Assembly: GCA_964482235.1 (NCBI GenBank)
Contig: CAYZWU010000005.1
Span: forward strand, 1 to 64,000
Length of the DNA stretch: 64,000 nucleotides
Direction: 5' to 3'
DNA from: CAYZWU01 sp964482235
GTDB lineage: Bacteria; Planctomycetota; B15-G4; CAYZWU01
Of this stretch, positions 25,904 to 35,267 are shown piece after piece (the first letter of the stretch is position 1; each line of letters begins with the position of its first letter). The position numbers were made by a program, and so were the translations under genes. The notes beneath the pieces were generated by a model that made no database searches, had not been told where the DNA came from, and saw nothing but the letters and a program-made list of their open reading frames with translations.

Positions 25904-27342
25904 ATCCGTCCCGACGGACGCCTGTTCCTGCCTTTCCTGCCGCGGAGCGAGTCGCCCATGTCGTCCCGCGCCTTTTCCGCCAGTGCCTCGAGGCGCTTCA
26001 CCACATCGGGAAACTCGGTTGCCACGTCGTGCTCCTCGCCCACGTCCTCGATCAGATCGTAGAGCGCCAGAGGGGTCTCCTGCCGCGTGTAGCCGGCCGG
26101 GTGTCCATCGCGGCCCGGCTTGCCGGTGAGGCTGTTGTACTTGTGGGGGAAGATCAGCTTCCACCGGCCCGATCGCAGCGCCTCCAGATCGTTGCCCCTG
26201 TAATAGAAGTAGAGCGCCTCGTGGGGCGATCTTGCGCCCGGCTCGCCGCTGATCAGGGGCCAGATGTCCTTTCCATCGACACCGTGCGACGGCAGCCGCC
26301 CTTCGATCAGGCGGGCCACGGTGGGCACGATGTCGATCGTCATGGCCGGCTCGGAGCAGATCGATCCGGCAGGGATCCTGCCGGGCCACTGCATGACGCA
26401 GGGGACGCGGACGCCGCCCTCGAAGGTCGTCGCCTTCCCCTCGCGCAGCGGCCGGGCCGTGCCGGCGTGATTGCCGTAAGAGAGCCACGGGCCGTTGTCC
26501 GACGTGAAGATCACGAGCGTCCGGTCCTCGATACCGGTCTCCCGGAGCGTCTTCAGGATCTCGCCCACGGACCAGTCGATCTCCTCGATCACGTCGCCGT
26601 AGGCTCCCTGCCTCGACTTCCCCTTGAACTCGCCGGAAACGTGGAGCGGCACGTGCGCCATGGAATGAGGGACGTAGAGGAAAAACGGCCGCTCCCTGTT
26701 CTCCCTGATGAACCGCACGGCCCGCTCGGTGTACCATCCCGTCAGCCGCGTCTGGTCGGGGTTGAGGGCGATCGTCTTCTCTCCCTTCACGAGGGGAAGG
26801 GGCGGGTAGCCCTTGCCTCCCCTGGGATGGCAGGGCCACATGTCGTTCGAATAGGGCAGCCCGAAATACTCGTCGAAGCCGTGCCGCGTCGGAAGAAAGG
26901 GCGGCCTGTGCCCCAGGTGCCACTTTCCGAAGATCGCCGTGGCGTAGCCGCGCTGCTTCACCAGCTCGGCCAGGGTCATCTCGTCGTCATGGATGCCGTG
27001 GCGGGCGTTGTGGTTCGGCGCGCCGGTGAGTCCGATCCTGTTCGGATAGCAGCCGGTCAGCAGGGCGGCACGCGATGCGCCGCACACCGGCTGGGCCACG
27101 TAGAAGTCGGTGAAGCGGACGCCGGCCGCCGCGACCCCGTCGATGTTCGGGGTCCTGAATCCCTCGGCGCCGTAGGAACCCAGATCGGAATAGCCCTGGT
27201 CGTCGGTGAAGATGACCACGATGTTGGGTAGATCGTCACCGGCCAGACAGGCCGGCACCCCGTTCGCTCCGGGCAGCAAGAGCGCTGCCGATCCGATCCC
27301 GACTCTTTTCAGAAAATCCCGGCGCGATGCGACGTGCGTCAT
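25897..27342 (-). CDS. Tat-exported arylsulfatase-type sulfatase
   Basis: 481 residues. The N-terminus SRRDFLKRVG is a twin-arginine signal. IFTDDQGYSDLG supplies metal-binding Asp residues (47, 48), and PVCGASRAALLTG contains the C-x-A-x-R formylglycine motif (Cys87, Arg91), so an oxygen-independent maturase of the anSME type or FGE is needed. FTSDNGPW is the second metal segment. It hydrolyses sulfate esters outside the cytoplasm. Its start overlaps the stop of the nitrilase gene by four bases. Confidence 0.94.
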   Translation of the reverse strand: MTHVASRRDFLKRVGIGSAALLLPGANGVPACLAGDDLPNIVVIFTDDQGYSDLGSYGAEGFRTPNIDGVAAAGVRFTDFYVAQPVCGASRAALLTGCYPNRIGLTGAPNHNARHGIHDDEMTLAELVKQRGYATAIFGKWHLGHRPPFLPTRHGFDEYFGLPYSNDMWPCHPRGGKGYPPLPLVKGEKTIALNPDQTRLTGWYTERAVRFIRENRERPFFLYVPHSMAHVPLHVSGEFKGKSRQGAYGDVIEEIDWSVGEILKTLRETGIEDRTLVIFTSDNGPWLSYGNHAGTARPLREGKATTFEGGVRVPCVMQWPGRIPAGSICSEPAMTIDIVPTVARLIEGRLPSHGVDGKDIWPLISGEPGARSPHEALYFYYRGNDLEALRSGRWKLIFPHKYNSLTGKPGRDGHPAGYTRQETPLALYDLIEDVGEEHDVATEFPDVVKRLEALAEKARDDMGDSLRGRKGRNRRPSGRIR

Positions 27343-28181
27343 GGCTCACCTTTCCTGTCTTCTCCCTTGAAACGGATCTTTCCTCTGCAGATCTCGTCGT
27401 AGAACCGCGGCCTCCTGTCGGCGAGGAGGTCGTTCCTCGGCAGGATGCGCTTGTCCCGTGCCACTTCGAGGTCCCTCTCCTCGATCCGGAGCTCCTCGGT
27501 ATCGGAGCCGCTCCGGCAGAGAATCGAGCCGTCGGGCGCAACGATCTGGCTCAGCCCGGTGAAGCGAAGCTCGCCAGCAGGCCGCTTCTCCAGACCGGTC
27601 CTGTTGGCTGTCACGGCAAAGACGGAGTTCTCGATGCACCGCGTCTTCATCGCCTCCTGGCAGAAGGCGAGAACCAGGTTGGCGGGGTGGCAGATCAGGT
27701 CCGCGCCTTTCAGGGCGAGGGTGCGTGCGACTTCGGGATAGATCCAGTCGAAACAGACCATCATCCCGATCCGGATGCCGCGAGCTTCGACAACGGCCAG
27801 CGGCAGATCGCCGGCATCGAAGATCTCCTTCTCCCCGTCGAAGAGGTGGAGCTTCCGGTAGACCTGCACGAGCCCCTCCGGACCGATCAGGAGCGCGCTG
27901 TTGAAGCATCGCTCCCCGCGTCTCTCCGCGAACCCGGTGACCAGGTGAAAGCCCCGCCTCGAGCAGAGCTGGGTCAGCCTCTCCACGATGAAGGAGTTCT
28001 CCGGATCGTCGCCCAGGCGAAGGAGCTCGTCGCGATCGCGGAAGCCGTATCCGGTGAAGGGAAGCTCGGGAAGCACGACGACGTCGGCGTCGGCCCTGTC
28101 GAGCGCTTCCGTCACTCGGGCCAGGTTCTTCTCCTTCTCGCCGAAGAGGGGGCAGAACTGGTAGTAGCCTATCCGCGCCAT
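27339..28181 (-). CDS. Carbon-nitrogen hydrolase (nitrilase superfamily)
   Basis: 280 residues with the Glu-Lys-Cys triad: LPELPFTGY (Glu39), VYRKLHLFDGE (Lys110) and MVCFDWIYPE (Cys143). Members hydrolyse amides, ureido groups or nitriles in the cytoplasm; the exact substrate is not predictable. It lies between the sulfatase gene (four-base overlap) and the ABC transporter operon, so it may act on an imported nitrogen-bearing sugar derivative. Confidence 0.9.
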   Translation of the reverse strand: MARIGYYQFCPLFGEKEKNLARVTEALDRADADVVVLPELPFTGYGFRDRDELLRLGDDPENSFIVERLTQLCSRRGFHLVTGFAERRGERCFNSALLIGPEGLVQVYRKLHLFDGEKEIFDAGDLPLAVVEARGIRIGMMVCFDWIYPEVARTLALKGADLICHPANLVLAFCQEAMKTRCIENSVFAVTANRTGLEKRPAGELRFTGLSQIVAPDGSILCRSGSDTEELRIEERDLEVARDKRILPRNDLLADRRPRFYDEICRGKIRFKGEDRKGEP

Positions 28182-28279
28182 GACAGGTTATTCCGCTTTG
28201 CCGGGAACCGCCCGGCTTTCCCGATTCCACAGGCTCCCGCCTTTCCCGATCGTCCGGACCTTGCGAGGCCGCCGTTAGT

Positions 28280-29104
28280 CTACCCTTTTCCCCCGGAGAG
28301 ATGAATGCCCCGGATGAAGTACTTCTGCGCGCAGAAGTAGACCGCGATGCAGGGAAGGACGATCAGCACCGAGGCGGCCATCAGGAGATCCATTGCCACG
28401 CGGAAGCTCCGGGCGAAGCCGGCCAGCGCCAGGGTCAGGGTGGCGTTATCCGGTGAGTTGAGGTAGATCAGCGGCCACCAGAGGTCGTTCCACACGTAGA
28501 GGAAGGTGAAGATCGCCACGGCGCCCACTGCCGGACGCGCCAGGGGAAGCATGACGCGCCAGTAGATGCCGATGGTGCCGCACCCGTCGAGCCTGGCCGC
28601 CTCGACCAGCTCCTTCGGAATCGTGAGGAAGAACTGGCGGAACAGGAAGATGAAGAAGGGGTTCCCGCCGAGGAGAGCCGGCACGAGGAGCGGCAGGAAG
28701 GTGTCGACCCACCCGAGCGACTGGAACAGCACGAACTGGGGGATCACCGTGACCTGCATCGGCAGCATCATCGTGGCCAGAACGAGCAGGAAGAGGAACT
28801 CCCTGCCCCGGAACTGGAGGCGGGCGAAGGCGTACCCCGCCAGGGAGCAGGTGAAGATCTGGAAGACGATGCTGGCCGCGGTGAGGAAGGTCGTGTTCAG
28901 CACGAGCCGCCAGAAGTCGCCCATCTTCTTCATGGCAACGGGATAGTTGTCGAACAGCTTCTCCTGGCCCTCCGGTCCGGCGCCCTCCCCTCCCGTCGCG
29001 CCGGTGAAGAGCGACTGCTCGAACATCCAGACGAAGGGGGTGATGAAGCAGATCCCGCAGACCAGGAGAAGCGAGACCACAACGACTTTGCCGCCTGTCC
29101 TCAT
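28280..29104 (-). CDS. ABC sugar-transporter permease (MalG type)
   Basis: 274 residues with about six membrane helices. The EAA loop that docks the ATPase is ELVEAARLDGCGTIGIYWRVMLPLARPA. The ATG overlaps the stop of the fused binding protein/permease gene (ATGA), so the two permease halves should be made together. Together with the gene upstream and the ATPase at 31401 it forms a CUT1-type importer for an oligosaccharide or related solute. Confidence 0.93.
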   Translation of the reverse strand: MRTGGKVVVVSLLLVCGICFITPFVWMFEQSLFTGATGGEGAGPEGQEKLFDNYPVAMKKMGDFWRLVLNTTFLTAASIVFQIFTCSLAGYAFARLQFRGREFLFLLVLATMMLPMQVTVIPQFVLFQSLGWVDTFLPLLVPALLGGNPFFIFLFRQFFLTIPKELVEAARLDGCGTIGIYWRVMLPLARPAVGAVAIFTFLYVWNDLWWPLIYLNSPDNATLTLALAGFARSFRVAMDLLMAASVLIVLPCIAVYFCAQKYFIRGIHLSGGKG

Positions 29105-31404
29105 GCCTCGCCTCCTTCGTAGTGCGCCCAGCGGCGCGACGAGGAGAGGATCAGGACGGTGAGAAGCAGCAGGATGGCGAAGAGCGCCCAGGCCAGGGTC
29201 GACGCGTACCCCATGTGGTTCAGCCGGAAGGCTTGCCGGAAGATGTAGAGAACGAGGAAGAGCGAGTTCGATCCCGGCCCCCCCTGGGTCATGATGAAGG
29301 GCTGGGCGAAGACCTGGAACGCGTTGATCACGCCGATGATCAGGTTGAAGAGGATCACCGGCGTGAGCTGCGGGATCGTGATGTGGACGAAGCGCCGCCA
29401 GGCCGAGGCGCCGTCCACCCGCGCGGCGTCGTAGAGATCGCGGCTGATACCCTGGAGCCCGGCAAGGAAGACCACCATCTGGAATCCGATCCCCCAGACG
29501 CCGAGGAGCACGAAGACGGTGATCAGCCAGAACTGGTTGTTCTTCCAGTCCGGCCCCTCGATCCCGATCGCGGCCAGGGCCTGGTTCACCATCCCCGAAC
29601 CGGGGTTGTCGAGATTGAACATCCAGGTCCAGATCACGCCCATGGCCACGGGAGAGATGACGGCCGGTATGAAGAAGATCGTCCGGAAGACGGAGATCCC
29701 CTTCACCCTGCTGTTCAGGAGGCAGGCGAGGAAGAGCGCCACCGCGAGGCCGAGGATCACGGCGGGGAACGCGTAGGCCGTGGTGACGCAGAGCGACTTC
29801 CAGAAGAGGCCGTCGGCCAGCAGCCGGCTGTAGTTCTCGAGACCGGCCCAGCGCGCCTCCTCGATCGGCCGGACGGGCGACCAGATCAGGAGGCTCACCA
29901 GCAGGGAGACGAGCATGGCGCAGAGCACGAGGAAGACGAAGCCGATCCCCCAGGGCGCGAGGACCACGGCGGCCATCCGTTCCTCCCTGCGGCGGAGCGG
30001 GCCGGGACGCGGCCCCCGCTTCAGGAAGAAGAGCCCCACCACGAGGGCCAGCCCTCCCGCCAGCAGGCAGCCGGCCAGGCCGAGGGGCAGGGAGGGCCTG
30101 GCCTGATCCTCCTGGTATCGATCGAGGAAGTCGTTGGCCTTCCTCTGGATCCGGGCGCAGGCCTCCTCCGGACCGAGGCTGTTCAGGATGAAGCACTGCT
30201 CCAGCTCGTCCTTGGCCAGGAACTCGATGTCGCGCCAGTTGGCGAAGACCGGCTGGAACCGGGCGTTCTCGATCGCATCGAGAAAGACGTGCTCGCTCTC
30301 GGGCAGCCGGACGGGGCTGAGAAAGTCCTCGGACCGCGCCGCGCTCTTCAGTCCCGGCACCCCGTTGCCGATCTTCGCCAGGACGCGCTGGATCTTCCCG
30401 CTCGCCAGGGCGCGCACGAACTCGTAGGCGAGCTTCGGGTGCTTCGAGTGGCGCAGGACCACGTAGGAGCGGCAGGCGATGCACGTGGCCTCGCCGGCCT
30501 TCCCCCGGGGCAGGGGAGCCACATCCCAGCCGAAGGTCTCCAGGTCCTTGAACTTGTACGTCTCCCAGTAGCCCACCGGACCGTAGAAAGCCACCTTCCC
30601 CGCCTGGAAGAGCCCCTCGGTGAACTGCGCCTCGAAGGTGGCGTCCGACGTGGCCACCTTCTCGACGTGCAGAAGGCTGTGGATGAAGCGGATCGCGCCC
30701 ACCGTGTCCGGATCGTCGAAGGCGACGCGCTTTGTCACGGGATCCATCAGCCGCCCGCCGTTCTGCCAGATCCACGGGGCAACGGCCTGGATCCACTGCG
30801 TCACCGAGATCCCCCACTGATCGGCCTCCCCGTCGCCGTCCATGTCCATTGTGACCTTGCGGCACGCGGCGAGAAGATCGTCCCAGGTCCACCCCTTCTT
30901 AGGATGGGGAAGCCCGGCGGCATCGAGGATATCCTTGTTGTAGTAGATCACGTAGGGCGTGAAGGTGGAGGGCAGGCCGTAAAGGTGTCCTTCCTTGTCG
31001 CTGAAGGCCTGGAGCGGGGCCTCGAAGTAGTCGTCCCGGTTCCAGGTCGGATCCTGATCGAAGTAGGGCTGCAGGTCGAGGAGAACCCTGTCGTCGAGGA
31101 ACTGGGAGAAGTCGATCACATCGACCCACGTCACGTCGAGAGGCTGGCGCGCGGCCAGCATGATCTTCAGCTTCGTCAGGCTGTCGCCGCCGCCCGATTC
31201 GCTGAGGAAGGTGACCTTCACCCCGGGATGGGTCGCCTCGAACTCCTCCCCCACCTTTAAAAAATCGTTGTACGCCTTGAATGTGGGCTCCGTGATCATG
31301 ACCAGGAGCTCGACATCCTTCTCCTCATCGGCGCCGCCTGCTACCGGCAGGCTGGCGGAAAGGGCCGCCAGGAGGAGAGGAACGACGACCGGTAGACGTC
31401 TCAT
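29101..31404 (-). CDS. Fusion of an ABC solute-binding protein to a MalF-type permease
   Basis: 767 residues combining two proteins that are usually separate. Residues about 1-25 are a signal peptide; about 30-430 are a class I sugar-binding protein (DFLKVGEEFEATHPGVKVTF, ARQPLDVTWVD, YNKDILDAAGLPHP). A hydrophobic helix near 445-465 follows, then a basic linker and a permease domain (about 480-767) with the EAA loop YDAARVDGASAWRRFVHITIPQL. The binding domain is thus tethered to the outside of its own permease. It overlaps the ATPase gene upstream and the second permease gene downstream by four bases each. Confidence 0.92.
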   Translation of the reverse strand: MRRLPVVVPLLLAALSASLPVAGGADEEKDVELLVMITEPTFKAYNDFLKVGEEFEATHPGVKVTFLSESGGGDSLTKLKIMLAARQPLDVTWVDVIDFSQFLDDRVLLDLQPYFDQDPTWNRDDYFEAPLQAFSDKEGHLYGLPSTFTPYVIYYNKDILDAAGLPHPKKGWTWDDLLAACRKVTMDMDGDGEADQWGISVTQWIQAVAPWIWQNGGRLMDPVTKRVAFDDPDTVGAIRFIHSLLHVEKVATSDATFEAQFTEGLFQAGKVAFYGPVGYWETYKFKDLETFGWDVAPLPRGKAGEATCIACRSYVVLRHSKHPKLAYEFVRALASGKIQRVLAKIGNGVPGLKSAARSEDFLSPVRLPESEHVFLDAIENARFQPVFANWRDIEFLAKDELEQCFILNSLGPEEACARIQRKANDFLDRYQEDQARPSLPLGLAGCLLAGGLALVVGLFFLKRGPRPGPLRRREERMAAVVLAPWGIGFVFLVLCAMLVSLLVSLLIWSPVRPIEEARWAGLENYSRLLADGLFWKSLCVTTAYAFPAVILGLAVALFLACLLNSRVKGISVFRTIFFIPAVISPVAMGVIWTWMFNLDNPGSGMVNQALAAIGIEGPDWKNNQFWLITVFVLLGVWGIGFQMVVFLAGLQGISRDLYDAARVDGASAWRRFVHITIPQLTPVILFNLIIGVINAFQVFAQPFIMTQGGPGSNSLFLVLYIFRQAFRLNHMGYASTLAWALFAILLLLTVLILSSSRRWAHYEGGEA

Positions 31405-32471
31405 GCGAGCCGCTCCCCGGTCTCGCCGTGAAAGAGCCGGAACCGGTCCTCATGAAGGGAGAGCTTCACCCTCTCACCGCGGTCGTGGGGGTGATGACCC
31501 GGCAAGGTGACGAGAAAGGGCGTGTCCTCGAGGAGGCAGTGGAGGTGCGTTTCCGATCCCAGCGGCTCCACCATCTCCACCACAGCCTCGATGCCGTCCC
31601 GGGGAAAGAGAGGCTGCGCAGCGGACCGGGCTTCGACGAGGGTGAAGTCGTGCGGCCTCACGCCGAGCACGGCCGGGCAGTCGGAGAGGGCGACGTCGAA
31701 GCCGATCCCCGCCGCGGCGAACCGGTCTCCCTCGATAGCGCCCTCGAAAAAGTTCATGCTCGGGCTGCCGATGAAGGACGCCACGAACCGGTTGGCCGGT
31801 TCGTGGTAGACGCTCATCGGCCTGTCCACCTGCTGGAGATCCCCCTCGTGGAGGATGGCGATGCGCGATCCCATGGTCATCGCCTCCTCCTGATCGTGCG
31901 TCACGTAGATCATGGTCGTGCCGAGGCGCCGGTGGAGCCGCGAGATCTCGGTGCGCATCTCCACGCGCAGCTTGGCGTCGAGGTTCGAAAGGGGTTCGTC
32001 GAAGAGAAAGACGCTGGGCTGCCGGACGATGGCACGGCCCAGGGCCACGCGCTGCATCTGGCCGCCCGAGAGGGTCTTCGGCTTGCGGTCGAGGAGCTCG
32101 GTGATCCCGAGGACGACGGCCGCCTCCTCGACGCGGCTGCTGATCACGGACTTCTTCTCCTTGCCCATCTTCAGGGGGAAGGAGAGGTTCTTGAAGACCG
32201 TCATGTGAGGATAGAGCGCGTAGTTCTGGAAGACCATGGCCACGTTGCGCCGTGCCGGCTCGACGGCATTGACCGTTCTGCCGTCGATCGCGATCGTGCC
32301 CGAATCGACCTCCTCGAGCCCGGCGATCATCCGCAGGATCGTGGACTTGCCGCAGCCCGATGGACCGACGAGCACCATGAACTCCCCGTCAGGGACATCG
32401 AGGGAGACGTTTCGCACCACTTCATTGGTGCCGAAGGATTTGCCTAGACTCGTCAGTTCGACTCGGGCCAT
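31401..32471 (-). CDS. ABC transporter ATP-binding protein (MalK/UgpC type)
   Basis: 356 residues. Walker A GPSGCGKST (36-44), signature LSGGQMQRVAL, Walker B VFLFDEPL and the switch VTHDQ are all intact; the C-terminal third is the regulatory TOBE/OB domain typical of sugar importers. It powers the importer formed with the two downstream genes and is preceded by the GH2 gene after 12 bases, so glycosidase and importer probably share a transcript. Confidence 0.95.
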   Translation of the reverse strand: MARVELTSLGKSFGTNEVVRNVSLDVPDGEFMVLVGPSGCGKSTILRMIAGLEEVDSGTIAIDGRTVNAVEPARRNVAMVFQNYALYPHMTVFKNLSFPLKMGKEKKSVISSRVEEAAVVLGITELLDRKPKTLSGGQMQRVALGRAIVRQPSVFLFDEPLSNLDAKLRVEMRTEISRLHRRLGTTMIYVTHDQEEAMTMGSRIAILHEGDLQQVDRPMSVYHEPANRFVASFIGSPSMNFFEGAIEGDRFAAAGIGFDVALSDCPAVLGVRPHDFTLVEARSAAQPLFPRDGIEAVVEMVEPLGSETHLHCLLEDTPFLVTLPGHHPHDRGERVKLSLHEDRFRLFHGETGERLA

Positions 32472-32483
32472 CTCTTATCCATT

Positions 32484-35018
32484 TCAATAGAGCAGTGAAT
32501 CGGGTGTTCTCGTGAAGTAGACAGGCCCCACCAGCCCGCCGCCGCCGCGCCAGTCGCGGACAAGGAAGGCGAGGGTATGCCGCCCCGCATCGAGGCGGAG
32601 AGGAAACTCCCTGGGGATGTCGCGCGTTCCATCCCACGTGCCGGTCTCGGGGCCGGCTCTTCCCCTTTCAGCGCCGTCGATGAACAGGGTGAAGCTGTCG
32701 CCCACGGCTTCGCACCTCAAGATCACTTCCTCGCCGTGCCACGACTCGGGCACCACGAAGCTTCCCTCGAACCGCGCCTCTCCTTCGAAAACGTTCCTGC
32801 CGTTGTTTTCGAGGGGCGTGCCGCATTGGACAGGCTGCCACGACGCGCCGTCAAGGGAGATTTTCCATTTGCCCGGAAAGAGGGAATCTCCGGCGAGGCC
32901 GGCGCCCGACTCGAAGCCCGGGGGAAGATCGCGGCCGCCGGAGGAGAGGAGACGGCGGTGGAGGGCGATGCCGGCCGGCCTGTCGGAACGCAGGGCCGAA
33001 ACGAGAAGACGCCCCCGGCCCACCCGTGTCTCCAGCAGAAGGGGGCGCCGGACCACCTGCCCTTCGACCATGTGGGTGTCGAACACCTCCACCAGCGGTC
33101 TCGAGGATCGAGCGGCTTCCAGCACGCGGCCCGAGAGGAGGTCGAGAAGCAGGAGCTCCTCGACGCATTGCTCCCAGCCCGCGGGCAGGAGACCGGGCCG
33201 GATCCAGAATGTCGGGCTCCAGAACGTGTAGGTGGGGCATCGCCAGCTTCCCTTCCGCGGACCGGCGAGAAGGAGAAACGTGGCTCCCGACTCGAGAGCC
33301 CTCAGATCGGCCGGCGTCAGGCTCTCTCTCACAAGCTCTGCCTCGTCCTGCCTCTCCCCCCCCTCCCGGCCGCCCTGGGCTGGGCTCGAGGAAGGAATGA
33401 CCCAGAGATTCCAGCTGTTCGACGCCGGGACGGATCCATCCTCCTTCTCGATCCGCGCCTCGAGCCTGATGGGAGCCGGCTCCGGCACGTCGGAAAAGCG
33501 GATCCCCCACTCCCCCGCCCTGGCCGTTGTGCCCGGATCGAGATCCGCGTTGAAGTCGCGGCTCTCTCCGGAAAAGGAAACCCGGACCGTCCCGGCAAGC
33601 CGCTCCGGGCCGAAGTGGGAGAGATCGATCCTCAGGCGAAACCCACTGCCTGCCTCGAAGCTTCTCTCATCGAGGTTCGCCAGGATCATGGTGTCGCCGT
33701 GCCAGTCGAAAACCCCCTCCCCGAACTTGGTGCGGCCATCGGATCTGTGCAGACCGAGCGGGCAGGCGGGGATGTCGCGCATCACGGTGATCATGTAGCC
33801 CGTGCCGGGCAGATCGCGGCGAAGCGTCTCGACCTGGTGCTTTCTCACGGCAGCGGCCATGCGGAGAGATCGCTCACCCACGCCGGTCGTGTCAACGCTC
33901 GTCTCCAGGGCTCGCTGGCTTGCCGCGAAGAGAGGCTCGATGCCGGTCAGATCGTTCCACGTGTCCACGGCCATGCTCTCGCCGAGGAGAAAGGGCTTCG
34001 GCTGAAGGGTCCCGAGCGCGCGGCGCATCCGCATCGCGTAGAAGCGCCACTCCGCGTTGTGGAGGTACGGGTGCTCGTCGTAGAGGTCGCCTTCCCTGCC
34101 GGTGGAGAGCCACGAGCTGTTCGCCACGACAAGGGACCGGGGGGCCAGCTCCCTGGCGTGGCGGCAGAGCCGGGCCTCCAGGGAGGGATCGGTGCGATGG
34201 TTCTCGCAGGTGAAGGAGCGCACGATCACGCACCGGTGGCGGCTGTCGCGCTCGACGAGTTCCTCCAGCTCGGCGGCCAGGCCGTCGCCGCGAAGGGGGC
34301 GGTTCCAGACCGGGTATTCCTGCCAGACCCAGATCCCGGCCTCGTCGCAGCAGTCGAGATACCTCTCGGGCGGCACGAAAAGGCAGAACTTCACCATGTT
34401 GAAGCCCCATCGCTTCAGCCGGTCGATCTCCGCCCGGATCTGCGCAGCCGGCGGCGCCGGGGCGCCGAGCTCGGGATAGTAGCCCCAGTGAAGCACGCCG
34501 CGAAGAAGGAGCGGCTTTCCGTCGAGCAGGATCCGCCTGCCCTCCACGGTGATCCCGGGCGGCGAGGGCGCGGGGGCCGCATGTTGCAGGGCCTCCCCGG
34601 AAAGAACGGTCACGTCGCCCCAGAGACCGCCGAACAGGAGCCCGATCTCGCCCAGGAAACCCTCGGTGTCGTGTCCGGCCTCCTGATCGACACGCACGAC
34701 GATCTCGTTCTCGAGGGAAAGGTCGTCGAGGAGGTGCGGGGTGAGATCGACCTGGAAGGGGCTCCATGCGCCGCGATGCTTCCCGGCCAGGCTGCCGTTC
34801 ACGAAGACCTCGGCCGACCTGGAGACAGCCTCGAATCGAAGGGCCAGAGGGGCACGGCTTCCCCGCTTCAGAAGGGTCCGGTACTCCCCCCTGCCATGGA
34901 AATCGGGATATCGCTTCTGCCAGGGAGCCGGGACCTCGATGGGCGCCCAGTCCCCGCCCTCTGCACGGAACTCCCATGCGAGCGGCGCGTTGGAGGCGGA
35001 AAAAGCGGAACTGTCCAT
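32484..35018 (-). CDS. Glycoside hydrolase family 2 (beta-galactosidase/glucuronidase-like)
   Basis: 844 residues. The N-terminal jelly roll (FVNGSLAGKHRGAWSPFQVDLTPHL) and the TIM barrel (LKRWGFNMVKFCLFVPPERYLDCCDEAGIWVWQEYPVWN) are typical GH2. SFTCEN carries the probable acid/base Glu and KPFLLGESM the nucleophile Glu. A second carbohydrate-binding-like fold lies at the C-terminus (FTLFIDGAERGRAGPETG). No signal peptide is seen, so it would act on imported oligosaccharides. I use the ATG at 35018; the longer frame begins with a TTG. It is the first gene of the importer operon. Confidence 0.88.
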   Translation of the reverse strand: MDSSAFSASNAPLAWEFRAEGGDWAPIEVPAPWQKRYPDFHGRGEYRTLLKRGSRAPLALRFEAVSRSAEVFVNGSLAGKHRGAWSPFQVDLTPHLLDDLSLENEIVVRVDQEAGHDTEGFLGEIGLLFGGLWGDVTVLSGEALQHAAPAPSPPGITVEGRRILLDGKPLLLRGVLHWGYYPELGAPAPPAAQIRAEIDRLKRWGFNMVKFCLFVPPERYLDCCDEAGIWVWQEYPVWNRPLRGDGLAAELEELVERDSRHRCVIVRSFTCENHRTDPSLEARLCRHARELAPRSLVVANSSWLSTGREGDLYDEHPYLHNAEWRFYAMRMRRALGTLQPKPFLLGESMAVDTWNDLTGIEPLFAASQRALETSVDTTGVGERSLRMAAAVRKHQVETLRRDLPGTGYMITVMRDIPACPLGLHRSDGRTKFGEGVFDWHGDTMILANLDERSFEAGSGFRLRIDLSHFGPERLAGTVRVSFSGESRDFNADLDPGTTARAGEWGIRFSDVPEPAPIRLEARIEKEDGSVPASNSWNLWVIPSSSPAQGGREGGERQDEAELVRESLTPADLRALESGATFLLLAGPRKGSWRCPTYTFWSPTFWIRPGLLPAGWEQCVEELLLLDLLSGRVLEAARSSRPLVEVFDTHMVEGQVVRRPLLLETRVGRGRLLVSALRSDRPAGIALHRRLLSSGGRDLPPGFESGAGLAGDSLFPGKWKISLDGASWQPVQCGTPLENNGRNVFEGEARFEGSFVVPESWHGEEVILRCEAVGDSFTLFIDGAERGRAGPETGTWDGTRDIPREFPLRLDAGRHTLAFLVRDWRGGGGLVGPVYFTRTPDSLLY

Positions 35019-35267
35019 GGACGATCTATAACACAGGGCGGGGAAAGGAGTCAAACCGCCCGATCGAGCACTCTCCCGGGTGGATTCGAGCCGTTCACCG
35101 CTGCTTGCAGCCTCCTTGAACAGACAGGAACAACCGAAAAAGCGATTTACCTATTGATTTGGAGGATTTTCGAAATAGAATTGAACAGGTTAAAGCCTGA
35201 TTCTTCTTTTTATCGTGGCGTGTTTGTACATTTGGTCAAACTTCCGTTCATCATGGAGGCCTTAATT

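Noticed and set aside
24667..27231. Plus-strand open frame of about 850 codons
   Set aside because: It is antisense to both the saccharopine-dehydrogenase-like and the sulfatase genes, each of which has family motifs, signal or ribosome sites; the translation has no recognisable domain.
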